Assembly (NCBI RefSeq): GCF_001644015.1
Contig: NZ_LUUI01000117.1
Location: 1-64,000, forward strand
Length of the DNA: 64,000 nucleotides
From: Methylomonas lenta
GTDB lineage: Bacteria; Pseudomonadota; Gammaproteobacteria; Methylococcales; Methylomonadaceae
Direction: 5' to 3'
Shown here: one piece after another, positions 35,002 through 46,855 of the stretch
How positions within the stretch are numbered: the stretch's first letter is position 1
How the letters are laid out: each line of letters opens with the position of its first letter
Notes under the pieces: model-generated
Database searches by the model: none
The model's input: only the letters and a program-made list of their open reading frames with translations
What the model was told of the DNA's origin: nothing
Made by a program: the position numbers and the translations under genes

Positions 35002-37302
35002 TTATTTCGCCACCTCCGCCGTCAATTCAACATTTGCAGACCTACCCTGCCCATCGACCACTAAAACTTGAAATCTTCCCGATTTGGCAGGCCACAGCAC
35101 GGTGCTACCTTCGCCGACAAAATGATCATCGACAAACCAGAATAAACGACTTTTACCGGCAGATGATACTGCGCTAAATTCTATGCTGCCCGTTAGGCTG
35201 GACCGCACTGGATAGCTAACCCCGGCTTGCGGAGATACAATTTTGGGTGGTTTGGACGCCGTCTCGCTTGCTTCGATTTGAACACAGGGCCGCTCAAATG
35301 CCGGTGGAATATCCCGTCTAACACCGGCCTGTCGAAAAGCCTCCAATTCGTCGCTGTCCCAAAATTCAGCCACTCGGGTTTCTGCAGGACTGTCATCCTC
35401 CGGACACTGCCGTAATCCGTTGGCAGGATTGATCCGAATCGGCCGATGCAGCGTACAGGCCTGTATCGACGATACACCCGGGATAATCCAGCCGGTTTTA
35501 CTGTGTGGACACCAATTCGACACCGGCTGACCGGACAAGGTACAAACTTCGATGCGTTTTAAGCCGCTAGGCGGCGCATCGGCGACGGCGACCGGGCGTT
35601 CGATGGCTATGGCATCCAGGACATCGAACAACAACGGCCCGACCAAATCACGCCCGACCAAATGACTGTTAGGGCTACCGTCAAAATTGCCGGCCCACAC
35701 CCCGACTAACCAATCACCCATCATGCCGAAAGCCCAAGCATCCTTCAGACCGGACGAAGTACCGGTTTTCCAGGCTACAGCTTGTTGTTGGCCATAACCA
35801 CGACCACCGAAACTGCGTTGCGGTCGCGGATTGTTTTCCAGCATTTCCCGGACTAAAAAGGCCGCTTCCGGCATCATCAACGGCTCGCCAGCAACTTGCT
35901 CGGCATCCCGCAGCCAGAGTAAATTATGTAGCCGACCACGATTTACCAGCAAACCATACAGACGTAACAAATCCTCCATGGAAATCTCGGCACTTCCAAT
36001 CGCCAAACTCAAACCATAATTGGCAGCCTGCTTAGGGATAGCAATGCCGGCCTGCAGCAAAAATTCATGAAAAGTCGGCTGCTGTAATTGCGCTAGCAAA
36101 CTGATAGCTGGAATATTACGACTACGTACCAACGCATCGGTGGCCGACAACGGCCCATAGAAATTTCGCTCGAAATTTTCCGGCTGATAATAGCCCATCC
36201 GCAGCGGCGTATCTTTGACCCGACTATCCGGCGTAATTAAACCTTGAGCAATCGCCTGTGCATAAATGAAAGGTTTTAAAGTCGAACCGGGCGAGCGCGG
36301 TGCTTTCAGGCCGTTGACGAAACCGTGAATCTGCCGATTGAAATAATCCGCCGAACCCACATAAGCTTTTACCGCCATGCTGGGCGCATGCACCACCATC
36401 ACAGTTGCATTGGTAATGCCTTGCAAACGATGCTGGCGTAGAAAGCCGGCCAGCAATGCTTCGCTAAGTGATTGCACGGTGCCATCCAAGGTTGACACCA
36501 GTGTCGAAGCATCCGGATACAAACCGTGCAGACGTTCGGCAAAATGCGGTGCCCGAAACGGCAACTCGCTACGTTGCCGAAACCATAAGCGTTCGAAACC
36601 GGGATCGTTGCCATAGGCTGTTTTCCAAGCTTGCAGTAAGTGCTGCCGGGCTGTTTGATTCATCGGTGCCCGGGCGCTGGGATTTTGCGGAATCAAAGCC
36701 AAGGCCCGAGCTTCATCCAAATTCAATTCGCCAGCTGGCTTGTGAAAATAAATCCAGGCCGCAGCCCCAACACCTTCGATATTGGCCCCGTATGGAGCTA
36801 AATTTAAATAAGCTTCCAGCAATTCGTCTTTACTGAACCGCCACTCCAGCCAAAGCGCATAAGCCATTTGCTGCAACTTGCCAGATAGATTGGAAGTCTT
36901 CAGTCGCCAGCGTTGCCTCGCCAACTGCATGGTCAGCGTCGAGGCTCCGATCCAGCGTTCCCGAACAATCAAACTACTCCAAACTGCCCTTAGCAGTGAC
37001 ACTGGATTAATGCCGGGGTGCTGGTAAAACCAGCGATCTTCGTAATGCAAAGTCGCATCCCGCAAAGTTTGCGGTAGTTCCGCCAGTGGCGTCCAAAGCC
37101 GATACTTCTCATCGGAAGTTAGGCTCAGTCGCAGTAAACGCCCATTGCTATCGGTGACTGCATAAGAACCGTTGGCGCGATTAACCAACAGTGGTTGTGA
37201 GGTAATGCTTAGTCTCGACCCAGCGCATAACACCAGCAAAATTACTCCTAACAATATGAGTTTCGCTGGCGATAATTTCAACGCGTTGACGGTCAATTTC
37301 AT
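35002..37302 (-). CDS. pbpC: penicillin-binding protein 1C
   Basis: A 766-residue bifunctional peptidoglycan synthase. One N-terminal membrane anchor (14-30) precedes the glycosyltransferase domain (EDRWFYQHPGI near 87 with the catalytic glutamate, and GASTLTMQLAR). The transpeptidase domain has the serine in SPGSTLKPF (about 339) and KTGTSSG (about 512), and a C-terminal BiPBP_C domain with several cysteines follows. Length and domain order match PbpC. Confidence 0.94.
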   Translation of the reverse strand: MKLTVNALKLSPAKLILLGVILLVLCAGSRLSITSQPLLVNRANGSYAVTDSNGRLLRLSLTSDEKYRLWTPLAELPQTLRDATLHYEDRWFYQHPGINPVSLLRAVWSSLIVRERWIGASTLTMQLARQRWRLKTSNLSGKLQQMAYALWLEWRFSKDELLEAYLNLAPYGANIEGVGAAAWIYFHKPAGELNLDEARALALIPQNPSARAPMNQTARQHLLQAWKTAYGNDPGFERLWFRQRSELPFRAPHFAERLHGLYPDASTLVSTLDGTVQSLSEALLAGFLRQHRLQGITNATVMVVHAPSMAVKAYVGSADYFNRQIHGFVNGLKAPRSPGSTLKPFIYAQAIAQGLITPDSRVKDTPLRMGYYQPENFERNFYGPLSATDALVRSRNIPAISLLAQLQQPTFHEFLLQAGIAIPKQAANYGLSLAIGSAEISMEDLLRLYGLLVNRGRLHNLLWLRDAEQVAGEPLMMPEAAFLVREMLENNPRPQRSFGGRGYGQQQAVAWKTGTSSGLKDAWAFGMMGDWLVGVWAGNFDGSPNSHLVGRDLVGPLLFDVLDAIAIERPVAVADAPPSGLKRIEVCTLSGQPVSNWCPHSKTGWIIPGVSSIQACTLHRPIRINPANGLRQCPEDDSPAETRVAEFWDSDELEAFRQAGVRRDIPPAFERPCVQIEASETASKPPKIVSPQAGVSYPVRSSLTGSIEFSAVSSAGKSRLFWFVDDHFVGEGSTVLWPAKSGRFQVLVVDGQGRSANVELTAEVAK

Positions 37303-37556
37303 TGATTCAGGGATGCGTTGTAAAAGTCGTTACTCAGCTGTAAATGTTACAACCAGTATTACTTTTCTGCTCACCATTTAGCCCCCTTTTATCGGCAACA
37401 TTACTGCATTTCAGGCTTGGGAAACCTAAAGCACTGTATTGTCCGATCAACCGGAAAAAATTTCTGTCCGCTTAAAACAGTAAATTTCAGGGCAACAGCA
37501 TCATAATAAAACAGATCCATGCTAAGATAGCGGTTTTTTATCTACTAGGTGAAGTT

Positions 37557-37775
37557 ATGGCAAAAGAAGATCAGATTGAAATGGATGGCAAGGTTATCGA
37601 CACCCTACCAAACACCATGTTTCGCGTCGAACTAGAAAACGGGCATATTGTGACTGCTCACATTTCCGGCAAAATGCGCAAACATTACATCCGCATCCTG
37701 ACCGGCGACAAAGTTAGAGTAGAAATGACGCCTTACGACCTCACTAAAGGCCGCATCACTTTCCGTAACCGCTAA
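37557..37775 (+). CDS. infA: translation initiation factor IF-1
   Basis: A 72-residue S1-fold protein. [46 protein letters not shown] and the arginine-rich end are the family sequence at normal length. An AGGTGA ribosome-binding site precedes the start. It binds the A site of the 30S subunit during initiation. Monocistronic. Confidence 0.97.
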   Translation: MAKEDQIEMDGKVIDTLPNTMFRVELENGHIVTAHISGKMRKHYIRILTGDKVRVEMTPYDLTKGRITFRNR

Positions 37776-37806
37776 TCCCGTTTTTTTAGGCGTTAGCGGT
37801 TACGGA
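37762..37806. terminator. 14-bp perfect stem overlapping the infA stop
   Basis: TCCGTAACCGCTAA (37762-37775) and TTAGCGGTTACGGA (37793-37806) are perfectly complementary around a 17-base loop containing seven Ts. The left arm includes the last codons and stop of infA. No T-run follows the stem on either strand; the only T-run is in the loop. It probably stops both convergent genes or protects mRNA 3' ends, but it is not a textbook terminator. Confidence 0.6.
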
Positions 37807-37812
37807 CATCTA

Positions 37813-40092
37813 TTAAACCATCTGATTCATTTCCGAAACTACTAGCTGTTTACTTTCGATACTAAAAGCCAACTGGTCGTTTTCAACAAAGATTCTGACA
37901 TGCCCGCCATTCACCAGCCGACCAAATAACAAGTCTTCTGCCAATGGTTTTTTGACTTTTTCTTGAATCAGACGCGCCATGGGTCTTGCACCCATTTTTT
38001 CATCATATCCACGTTCTGCCAGCCAGGTTCTAGCATCCGCTCCCAAGGCTAAAGTGACGTTTTTATCTGCCAACACAGCCTCCAGTTCAAAAATAAACTT
38101 GTCGACTACACTACTGACTACACTGATATTCAAAGGCTTAAATTGCACAACGGCATCCAGTCGGTTTCTGAACTCCGGTGAAAACCCGCGCTCAATCACT
38201 TTCATGCTATCGGTTGCGTGATCTTGATGGGTAAAACCGATTGAAGCCCGACTACCTTCTTCTGCACCAGCATTAGTTGTCATAATCAGGATAACATTAC
38301 GAAAATCAGCTTTGCGGCCATTATTATCTGTTAGGGTACCGTGATCCATTACCTGCAACAGCAGGTTAAACACATCGGGATGGGCTTTTTCCAATTCATC
38401 TAGTAACAGTACCGCATGCGGGTGCCTAGTCACGGCTTCAGTCAACAAGCCACCTTGATCAAACCCCACATAGCCTGGAGGAGCACCTATCAATCGCGAT
38501 ACTGTATGTCGCTCCATGTATTCGGACATATCAAACCGGATCAGCTCTATATCCAATACTTTTGCCAACTGGCGAGTAACCTCTGTCTTACCAACGCCGG
38601 TAGGCCCTGCAAACAGAAAAGAACCGATGGTTTTGGTCGTATCTCGCAAACCGGCACGAGATAATTTGATAGCTGATGCCAACTCGGAAATCGCTTCATC
38701 CTGCCCGAACACCAGCATTTTCAGATTTTTCTCCAGATTAGAAAGCTTATCCTTATCGCTGGAAGATACCGACTGCGCAGGTACTCTGGCAATTTTAGCG
38801 ATGATTTCTTCGATATCGACCGCATCAAGCGTCTCTTTACGCTCGCTTTCAATAAACAAGCGCTGCCTAGCACCCGCTTCATCTATCACATCAATTGCCT
38901 TGTCCGGTAAATGCCGATCAGTGATGTAGCGCACCGACAATTCCACCGCCGCACGCAAGGCTTCCTGGGTATATTTAAGACCGTGATGCTCTTCGAAACG
39001 CGATTTGAGACCTTTTAAAATCTGCACGGTATCTTCTATCGTTGGCTCGACAACATCAATTTTCTGGAACCGACGCGCCAAGGCATGATCTTTTTCGAAA
39101 ATGCCACGATATTCCTGATAGGTAGTAGAACCAATACAGCGCAACTGGCCTGAGGCCAAAACCGGCTTGATCAGGTTGGATGCATCCATCACGCCACCGG
39201 AAGCCGAACCGGCCCCAATAATGGTGTGAATTTCATCGATAAATAATATTGAAAGCGGCTCTTTTTTAAGCTGGGCCACTAAGGATTTCAGGCGTTTTTC
39301 AAAATCCCCGCGATATTTAGTGCCGGCAACCAATGCGCCCATATCCAGTGAATAAATCACATTATTCAACAAAATATCCGGCACTTGTTCTTCGACTATA
39401 CGCTTTGCCAAACCTTCAGCAATAGCCGTTTTACCAACCCCGGCTTCGCCTACCAAAAGAGGATTATTTTTACGCCTGCGACACAACACCTGGATGGTTC
39501 TTTCCACCTCTAAATCACGACCGATAAGAGGATCAATATTGCCTTTTATAGCCTCTTCATTGAGGTTGGTGGCGTATTTTTCCAGAGGACTGGCGGTTGC
39601 GTCATTAATGCCGCGCTCGCTTTCTGTCTCTTCAATATTATCGGGCTTATGTTGATGTTCGATTTTAGAAACGCCGTGCGCCAGATAATTCACCGCATCC
39701 AGCCGAGTAATATCTTGTCGATTCAAAAGATAAACCGCATGAGAATCTTGTTCACTAAACAAAGCTACAAACAAGTTCGCGCCGGTAACTTCTTTTTTGT
39801 CGGATGCCTGTACATGAAACACTGCACGTTGCAAAACCCGTTGAAAACCCAAAGTGGGCTGAGTTTCTCGCTGTATGCCATCAGGAATCAGGGAAATAGT
39901 TTCATCAATAAACTTGGTCAACTCGCCACGCAAGGCATTGACGTTACAACCACAGGCAATCAGGATTGGAACAGTGCTAACGTTATCCAATAACGCCAAC
40001 AACAGATGCTCGACCGTTATAAACTCATGCCGTTTAGCGTGCGCATTTGTAAACGCGGCATTTAATGTCACTTCAAGTTCTTTACTTAACAT
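37813..40092 (-). CDS. clpA: ATP-dependent Clp protease ATPase subunit ClpA
   Basis: A 759-residue AAA+ unfoldase. An N-domain with two Clp repeats precedes the first AAA module (Walker A GEAGVGKT near 213) and the second (GPTGVGKT near 495). The IGF-type ClpP-docking loop is read near 622 (ASIGFTHQ). It feeds substrates to ClpP and works with ClpS, encoded 10 bases upstream. Confidence 0.96.
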   Translation of the reverse strand: MLSKELEVTLNAAFTNAHAKRHEFITVEHLLLALLDNVSTVPILIACGCNVNALRGELTKFIDETISLIPDGIQRETQPTLGFQRVLQRAVFHVQASDKKEVTGANLFVALFSEQDSHAVYLLNRQDITRLDAVNYLAHGVSKIEHQHKPDNIEETESERGINDATASPLEKYATNLNEEAIKGNIDPLIGRDLEVERTIQVLCRRRKNNPLLVGEAGVGKTAIAEGLAKRIVEEQVPDILLNNVIYSLDMGALVAGTKYRGDFEKRLKSLVAQLKKEPLSILFIDEIHTIIGAGSASGGVMDASNLIKPVLASGQLRCIGSTTYQEYRGIFEKDHALARRFQKIDVVEPTIEDTVQILKGLKSRFEEHHGLKYTQEALRAAVELSVRYITDRHLPDKAIDVIDEAGARQRLFIESERKETLDAVDIEEIIAKIARVPAQSVSSSDKDKLSNLEKNLKMLVFGQDEAISELASAIKLSRAGLRDTTKTIGSFLFAGPTGVGKTEVTRQLAKVLDIELIRFDMSEYMERHTVSRLIGAPPGYVGFDQGGLLTEAVTRHPHAVLLLDELEKAHPDVFNLLLQVMDHGTLTDNNGRKADFRNVILIMTTNAGAEEGSRASIGFTHQDHATDSMKVIERGFSPEFRNRLDAVVQFKPLNISVVSSVVDKFIFELEAVLADKNVTLALGADARTWLAERGYDEKMGARPMARLIQEKVKKPLAEDLLFGRLVNGGHVRIFVENDQLAFSIESKQLVVSEMNQMV

Positions 40093-40102
40093 GGCTTACC
40101 TC

Positions 40103-40426
40103 TCACGCTTCTTCCATTGCACACATCAAGGGGTGATGATGCTCTCTGGAATACTCATTGACAATATGTACTTTGGTTTCGGCCACATCTTTAGTGTAGG
40201 TGCCGCACACTCCAACGCCTTTCGTATGCACTTGCAGCATGACTTGCGTGGCTTTCTCCTGACTCATATGAAAAAACTCAGTGAGGATTTCGACCACGAA
40301 ATCCATCGGGGTAAAATCATCATTAAGCAAAATAACCTTATACATAGGCGGCCTTTTTAGCTGCGGTTTTGCTTGCTTTACAGCTATATCGCCATCGGAA
40401 TCTTTCAAGGGATCAAAATCAGTCAT
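40103..40426 (-). CDS. clpS: ATP-dependent Clp protease adaptor ClpS
   Basis: A 107-residue N-degron adaptor. MYKVILLNDDFTPMDFVV (about 28) and the following EILTEFFHMS are the substrate-pocket signature; VHTKGVGVCGTYTKDVAETK completes the fold. I chose the ATG at 40426 over a non-ATG start eight codons upstream. It delivers N-end-rule substrates to ClpA, its operon partner. Confidence 0.95.
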   Translation of the reverse strand: MTDFDPLKDSDGDIAVKQAKPQLKRPPMYKVILLNDDFTPMDFVVEILTEFFHMSQEKATQVMLQVHTKGVGVCGTYTKDVAETKVHIVNEYSREHHHPLMCAMEEA

Positions 40427-40551
40427 GGTCCAGGTTTGCCTATTAATCACAGTGCTTTAAAGTAGCGTCTAAATCGACAAATTTCAATCTTTACCCACAT
40501 AAAAAACAATTCGCGTAAAATGTGCAACCTTTATCACATAGTTTGCCCATC

Positions 40552-41007
40552 ATGGTTTGGAAGCCTCATGTCACCGTTGCAGCAGTCATTGAAAATAATG
40601 CACATTTTTTACTGGTTGAAGAGACAACAGATAACGGCATTGCGTTCAATCAACCGGCCGGACATCTTGAAGCTGGCGAAGATTTGATCACAGCCGTCAA
40701 ACGCGAAGTAGCGGAAGAAACCGCTTGGCAATTTGAACCGGAAGCTGTGGTTGCGATACAGCTTTGGCGCAGAACGCCTGATTTTCCCAGTTTTATGCGT
40801 TTTTGTTTTACAGGAAAGGTGCATAGCTACGACCCAAATCAAAAACTCGATGATGACATCATAGCGGCACATTGGTTAAGCCGTGATGATATTTTGCAAA
40901 AACAACACCAATTACGCAGCCCATTGGTTTTGCTAACAGTGGATGAATACCTTAAAGGCCAACGCCACCCGCTTTCAATATTACAGTCTTTTCTTGATTT
41001 AGCATGA
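40552..41007 (+). CDS. nudJ: NudJ-like Nudix phosphatase
   Basis: A 151-residue Nudix hydrolase starting at the ATG at 40552 ([13 protein letters not shown]). The Nudix box is [23 protein letters not shown], with the REVAEE metal ligands. It resembles NudJ, which acts on nucleoside tri- and diphosphates and HMP-PP. Its stop overlaps the mnmA start (ATGA), the usual nudJ-mnmA coupling. Confidence 0.88.
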   Translation: MVWKPHVTVAAVIENNAHFLLVEETTDNGIAFNQPAGHLEAGEDLITAVKREVAEETAWQFEPEAVVAIQLWRRTPDFPSFMRFCFTGKVHSYDPNQKLDDDIIAAHWLSRDDILQKQHQLRSPLVLLTVDEYLKGQRHPLSILQSFLDLA

Positions 41008-42098
41008 GCAAACACATCATCGTCGGCATGTCCGGCGGCGTCGATTCTTCAGTAACAGCACTCACCCTGCAGGAACAAGGCCACAAAGTCACCGGTTTAT
41101 TCATGAAAAACTGGGAAGAAGACGACGGCACCGAATACTGCACGGCTATGGACGATCTGGCCGATGCACAGCAGGTTTGCGACACATTGGGCATAGAATT
41201 AAAGACCGTCAACTTCGCCGCCGAATACTGGGACGAGGTATTCGAAGTCTTTTTGTCGGAGTTTAAAGCCGGCCGTACGCCGAATCCCGACATTCTTTGT
41301 AACAAACACGTCAAATTCAAGGCCTTTTTGAATTATGCCATCGAAGACCTGGGGGCAGAATACATCGCTACCGGCCATTATGCTCGCGTCCGCGAACAAG
41401 ACGGCGAATTTCAGTTACTAAAAGGTTTGGACCCCAACAAGGAACAAAGCTATTTTTTATATGCCATGGGCCAAAAAGCCTTATCAAAAACCCTGTTTCC
41501 AATCGGCCATTTACATAAACCGGAAATCCGCGCCATGGCCGACAGAGCCGGTTTTGCAAACAGTCGCAAAAAAGACAGCACCGGCATTTGTTTCATAGGC
41601 GAACGCAAGTTCAAGGAATTTCTGCAACGCTATTTGCCCCACCAACCCGGTGAAATGCGTACACCAGAAGGTGTTTACATCGGCCAGCATCACGGCTTGA
41701 TGTATTACACGCTAGGCCAACGCCAAGGTTTAGGCATAGGCGGGGTTAAAGATGCACCGGACGAACCCTGGTTCGTATTGGAGAAAGACCTGGATAACAA
41801 CATACTAATTGTCGGCCAAGGCCACGACCATCCGCTGATGCTGCATAATACCCTGGAAGCCGGACAACTGGACTGGTGCGGCAGCCAACCTTTGACCGAA
41901 ACCTTGCGCCGTGCAGCCAAAACCCGCTACCGCCAGCCGGACCAAGACTGCATCGTCGAACCACTGGATGGCGGTCTGCGGGTAAAAGTCCGTTTCGATC
42001 AAGCGCAACGAGCGATTACGCCAGGCCAGTCGGTAGTGTTTTACCTGGGCGAAGTTTGTTTGGGTGGCGGGATTATCGAATCCAAATATAACCAATAG
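41004..42098 (+). CDS. mnmA: tRNA 2-thiouridine(34) synthase MnmA
   Basis: A 364-residue ATP-dependent thiouridylase for U34 of Lys, Glu and Gln tRNAs. PP-loop [10 protein letters not shown] (7-16), catalytic cysteine in [12 protein letters not shown] (about 99), second cysteine in [11 protein letters not shown] (about 197) and a C-terminal OB-like domain are all present. It receives sulfur through the Tus relay; tusD and tusC are at 16.3-17.0 kb. Confidence 0.96.
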   Translation: MSKHIIVGMSGGVDSSVTALTLQEQGHKVTGLFMKNWEEDDGTEYCTAMDDLADAQQVCDTLGIELKTVNFAAEYWDEVFEVFLSEFKAGRTPNPDILCNKHVKFKAFLNYAIEDLGAEYIATGHYARVREQDGEFQLLKGLDPNKEQSYFLYAMGQKALSKTLFPIGHLHKPEIRAMADRAGFANSRKKDSTGICFIGERKFKEFLQRYLPHQPGEMRTPEGVYIGQHHGLMYYTLGQRQGLGIGGVKDAPDEPWFVLEKDLDNNILIVGQGHDHPLMLHNTLEAGQLDWCGSQPLTETLRRAAKTRYRQPDQDCIVEPLDGGLRVKVRFDQAQRAITPGQSVVFYLGEVCLGGGIIESKYNQ

Positions 42099-42130
42099 CG
42101 GCTTTTCGAGATGATTTACAGAAATTGATT

Positions 42131-42772
42131 ATGGCAGACAATGAAAATCAAATTGTCTATGTCCTGACTAATCCTGCGATGCCAGGTTTGGTTAAAATTG
42201 GCAAAACCACACAATTAGAAGTTGAAAGTCGCATGAAACAGTTGTACGGCACTGGAGTTCCAGTTCCATTTGACTGTGTTTTCGCATGCCAAGTCAAAGA
42301 TGCAACCGAAGTCGAAGATGCACTTCACATTGCATTTGGCACACATAGAATCAATCCAAATCGGGAGTTCTTTAAAATTGAGCCAGAAAGAGTTGTTGCA
42401 GTACTCAAACTTTTGAAAGTTGATGACATTACCGAGCAAGTCGAGCATACAATCGAATCGGATATACCCCCTGCCGACAAGCAGTCTGCTCAAACATTGA
42501 AGGAATCACCGCGCCCCAGAATGAATTTCCATCAACTTGGCATTCCAAATGGTTCAATCCTAATCTCAAGAGATGGCAAACATCAGACAGAAGTCAGTGG
42601 AGAAAAGAAAGTCACCTATGAAGATACTGTCTGTTCATTAACTTCGGCCACAAGAAAAATACTTGGTCTACCGGATAATTATCCGCTTCAACCATCTCCT
42701 CACTGGACTTTTAATGGACGCACCATTAAAGAAATCTATGAAGAATTTCACTCAACTGATGGAGATGATTGA
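42131..42772 (+). CDS. GIY-YIG (T5orf172/MUG113-type) protein with RAMA-like C-terminus
   Basis: A 213-residue protein starting at the ATG at 42131. IVYVLTNPAMPGLVKIGKT (about 8-26) is the GIY-YIG-type start of T5orf172/MUG113 domains, and the REFFKIEPERVVAVLKLL helix (about 79) closes it. Residues about 138-208 (LGIPNGSILISRDGKHQTEV, VCSLTSATRKILG, HWTFNGRTIKEIYEE) look like a RAMA/DUF4357-type domain associated with DNA-modification and defence genes. It splits the mnmA-purB housekeeping stretch and its base composition looks more A/T-rich. Probably an acquired nuclease; targets unknown. Confidence 0.75.
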   Translation: MADNENQIVYVLTNPAMPGLVKIGKTTQLEVESRMKQLYGTGVPVPFDCVFACQVKDATEVEDALHIAFGTHRINPNREFFKIEPERVVAVLKLLKVDDITEQVEHTIESDIPPADKQSAQTLKESPRPRMNFHQLGIPNGSILISRDGKHQTEVSGEKKVTYEDTVCSLTSATRKILGLPDNYPLQPSPHWTFNGRTIKEIYEEFHSTDGDD

Positions 42773-44194
<1,422 letters not shown>

Positions 44195-44208
44195 AAATTC
44201 GGACCCGG

Positions 44209-45441
44209 TTGTTGCTGAACTTCATCTGGATTTTCCTGTTCCTGAGCGCCTTCGTTACTGCTAGTTTTAAACTACTGGTGCTGGGCGATACACAGGTATT
44301 TTCCGAACTGATGAATGCCATGTTCAGCTTGTCTAAAACCGCGTTTGAGATTTCGCTGGGGTTAAGCGGGGTGTTGGCACTCTGGATGGGTATCATGAAA
44401 ATTGGTGAGCACAGCGGATTTATCGCACTGCTCACCCGTGCGTTAAATCCGTTATTTAATCGCTTGATGCCAGACATCCCGCAAAACCACCCGGCACTCG
44501 GAGCGATAACCATGAACATTGCTGCCAACATGCTGGGACTGGATAATGCCGCTACACCGATGGGGATAAAAGCCATGCAGGAAATGCAGAGCATCAATCC
44601 GCATCCGGATCGTGCCAGCAATGCGCAAATTCTGTTTCTGGTTTTGAATACCTCATCGGTGACCTTGTTTCCGGTCACCATATTCGCTTACCGAGCGCAA
44701 CTGGGAGCCACCAACCCAACCGATGTCTTCATTCCAATTTTGATTGCCACCTATGTATCCACCCTGTCCGGCCTGCTGGCGGTGGCATTTGTGCAAAAAA
44801 TCAATTTGCTGGACAAGGTTGTACTGGCTTATCTGGGCGGGCTTACAGCGCTGATTATTGGCCTGTTAAGCTATTTTTCCAGCCTGGATCAGGTCATCAT
44901 GTTGCAGCAATCGGCCCTGCTCAGCAATCTGGTTTTGTTTAGCTTGGTGGCTGCCTTTATTGCCGCCGCCGCTTATCAAGGCCTGAATGCTTATGAGTTA
45001 TTCATAGATGGCGCCAAACAGGGCTTTCATACCGCTGTCGGCATCATTCCTTATTTGGTTGCCATGCTGGTGGCTTTTGGGGTGTTTCGTGCCAGTGGCG
45101 CCTTGGAACTCATCTTGCAGGCCACTCGTTTGGTTGTGGATTTTTTTCAGCTGGACAATCGCTTTGTCGATGGCCTGCCGACGGCATTGATGAAACCGTT
45201 TAGCGGCAGCGGTGCACGAGCCATGATGATCGATACCATGCAAAGCCATGGCGCCGACTCATTTGCCGGTCGTTTGGCTTCGGTGGTACAAGGCAGCACA
45301 GAAACCACCTTTTATGTATTGGCGGTATATTTCGGTGCAGTCAATATTACGCATATACGGCATGCGGCGACCTGCGGTTTAATTGCGGATTTTGCAGGCA
45401 TAATGGCCGCCATTTTTATCACTTATTGGTTTTTTGGTTAA
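44209..45441 (+). CDS. nucleoside-recognition (SpmA/SpmB-like fusion) membrane protein
   Basis: A 410-residue inner-membrane protein of two Gate (nucleoside-recognition) halves. The first (about 30-190, with LGAITMNIAANMLGLDNAATPMGI) corresponds to SpmA. The second (about 220-410, with FHTAVGIIPYLVAMLVAFGVFRASGAL and QGSTETTFYVLAVYFG) corresponds to SpmB. Substrate and role outside sporulation are unknown. The start is a TTG at 44209 (or the next codon) fourteen bases after purB, suggesting coupling; no strong ribosome-binding site is seen. Confidence 0.85.
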   Translation: MLLNFIWIFLFLSAFVTASFKLLVLGDTQVFSELMNAMFSLSKTAFEISLGLSGVLALWMGIMKIGEHSGFIALLTRALNPLFNRLMPDIPQNHPALGAITMNIAANMLGLDNAATPMGIKAMQEMQSINPHPDRASNAQILFLVLNTSSVTLFPVTIFAYRAQLGATNPTDVFIPILIATYVSTLSGLLAVAFVQKINLLDKVVLAYLGGLTALIIGLLSYFSSLDQVIMLQQSALLSNLVLFSLVAAFIAAAAYQGLNAYELFIDGAKQGFHTAVGIIPYLVAMLVAFGVFRASGALELILQATRLVVDFFQLDNRFVDGLPTALMKPFSGSGARAMMIDTMQSHGADSFAGRLASVVQGSTETTFYVLAVYFGAVNITHIRHAATCGLIADFAGIMAAIFITYWFFG

Positions 45442-45460
45442 TTATTTTGATTAAAGGTAC

Positions 45461-46792
45461 ATGGCGCTACGCTTATGCACCCTACATTTTTTAAACATAT
45501 ACATGCAAATACATTTAAAAACCCTGGGCTGCCGCCTGAACGAAGCCGAACTGGAAACCTGGGCGCAAGCTTTTCAAGCCCAAGGTCACAGCATTACCCG
45601 CCAGCTGGATGACGCCCAAATGGTGGTGATTAATTCCTGCGCGGTCACCCAGGATGCGGTCAAAAAATCCAAACAACTGATCCGTCGTATCCATCGCGAC
45701 AATCCGCAAGCCAAATTGGTGGTCAGCGGATGTTACGCCACCTTAAATGAAACTGAAGCCGCCCAGTTGATGGGGGTGGATTTGATCGTCGGCAACCAAG
45801 ACAAAAATCAGTTAGTCGAAAAAGCCTTAACCGAACTCAATCTGGACAGCATGCCGGCCATGTCGACCGAACCCGGCGAAGTATCCTTGTTTAGCCGTGG
45901 CCGGCAACGTGCCTTCGTTAAAGTGCAAGACGGCTGCCGTTATCGCTGCACCTTCTGTATCGTTACCGTGGCGCGCGGCGAGGAGCATAGCCGCGCTATC
46001 GATGATGTAATCGCTGAAATCAATAGCCTGCACAGCCAAGGCATTAACGAGGCTATCATCACCGGCGTACACCTGGGCGGTTATGGCAGCGACATCAATA
46101 GCCATTTAGTCGAGTTGATTGAAACGATACTGGAAAAAACCCAAATCCCCCGCCTGCGCCTAGGCTCTCTGGAACCTTGGGAATTACCGCCGGGCTTTTT
46201 TGAATTATTTAAAAACCCGCGCCTGATGCCACATCTGCATTTGCCTTTACAAAGCGGCAGTGACAGCGTGTTACGGCGCATGGCCAGACGCTGTAAAACC
46301 GAAGAATTTGCCGAGATGGTGCAACAAGCCCGCGCCTTGATTCCAAACTTTAACATCACCACCGACATCATCGTCGGCTTCCCTGGTGAAACCGAGCAGG
46401 AATGGCAGGAAAGCTACGATTACATCCAAAAACTGGGCTTTGGGCATATTCATATTTTCAGTTATTCGCCGCGCGAGGGTACCAAGGCTGCAGGCCTGCC
46501 GGATCAAATCAGCCAGGCGCTTAAAAAACAGCGTAGCAAACAACTACATGAACTCGCCGAAACCTTAAAACAGGAATTCGTCGCCGAAAATCTCAGCTCA
46601 TCTGCTAACGTGCTTTGGGAAGGCCAGACTGAAATACTGGATAACGGCAAAATCCGTTATTTTGGTTATACACCGAATTACTTAAGGGTGGCCTGTGATG
46701 TAGACTCAGCCATCAAACTTGAAAACCAGATCCTGCCGGCAAAACTATCGGATGTTGCTGAAACCAAATTCGTCGCAGTAGAACTGATTTGA
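45461..46792 (+). CDS. mtaB: tRNA t6A37 methylthiotransferase MtaB-like
   Basis: A radical-SAM methylthiotransferase of the MiaB/RimO superfamily adding a methylthio group to t6A37 in tRNA. HLKTLGCRLNEAE, NSCAVTQDA, and SGCYAT carry the three N-terminal cluster cysteines. CRYRCTFC (CxxxCxxC, about 151) binds the radical-SAM cluster. LHLPLQSGSD and TDIIVGFPGET follow, then a TRAM-like tail. The start may be the ATG at 45503 (429 residues, family-like N-terminus); the ATG at 45461 has an AAAGG only three bases away. Confidence 0.9.
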   Translation: MALRLCTLHFLNIYMQIHLKTLGCRLNEAELETWAQAFQAQGHSITRQLDDAQMVVINSCAVTQDAVKKSKQLIRRIHRDNPQAKLVVSGCYATLNETEAAQLMGVDLIVGNQDKNQLVEKALTELNLDSMPAMSTEPGEVSLFSRGRQRAFVKVQDGCRYRCTFCIVTVARGEEHSRAIDDVIAEINSLHSQGINEAIITGVHLGGYGSDINSHLVELIETILEKTQIPRLRLGSLEPWELPPGFFELFKNPRLMPHLHLPLQSGSDSVLRRMARRCKTEEFAEMVQQARALIPNFNITTDIIVGFPGETEQEWQESYDYIQKLGFGHIHIFSYSPREGTKAAGLPDQISQALKKQRSKQLHELAETLKQEFVAENLSSSANVLWEGQTEILDNGKIRYFGYTPNYLRVACDVDSAIKLENQILPAKLSDVAETKFVAVELI

Positions 46793-46855
46793 GCTTATTT
46801 CAGCCGCCTGTATGATCCTTATAATTTCCTTACATATCACTTAAGCCCCATAAAA

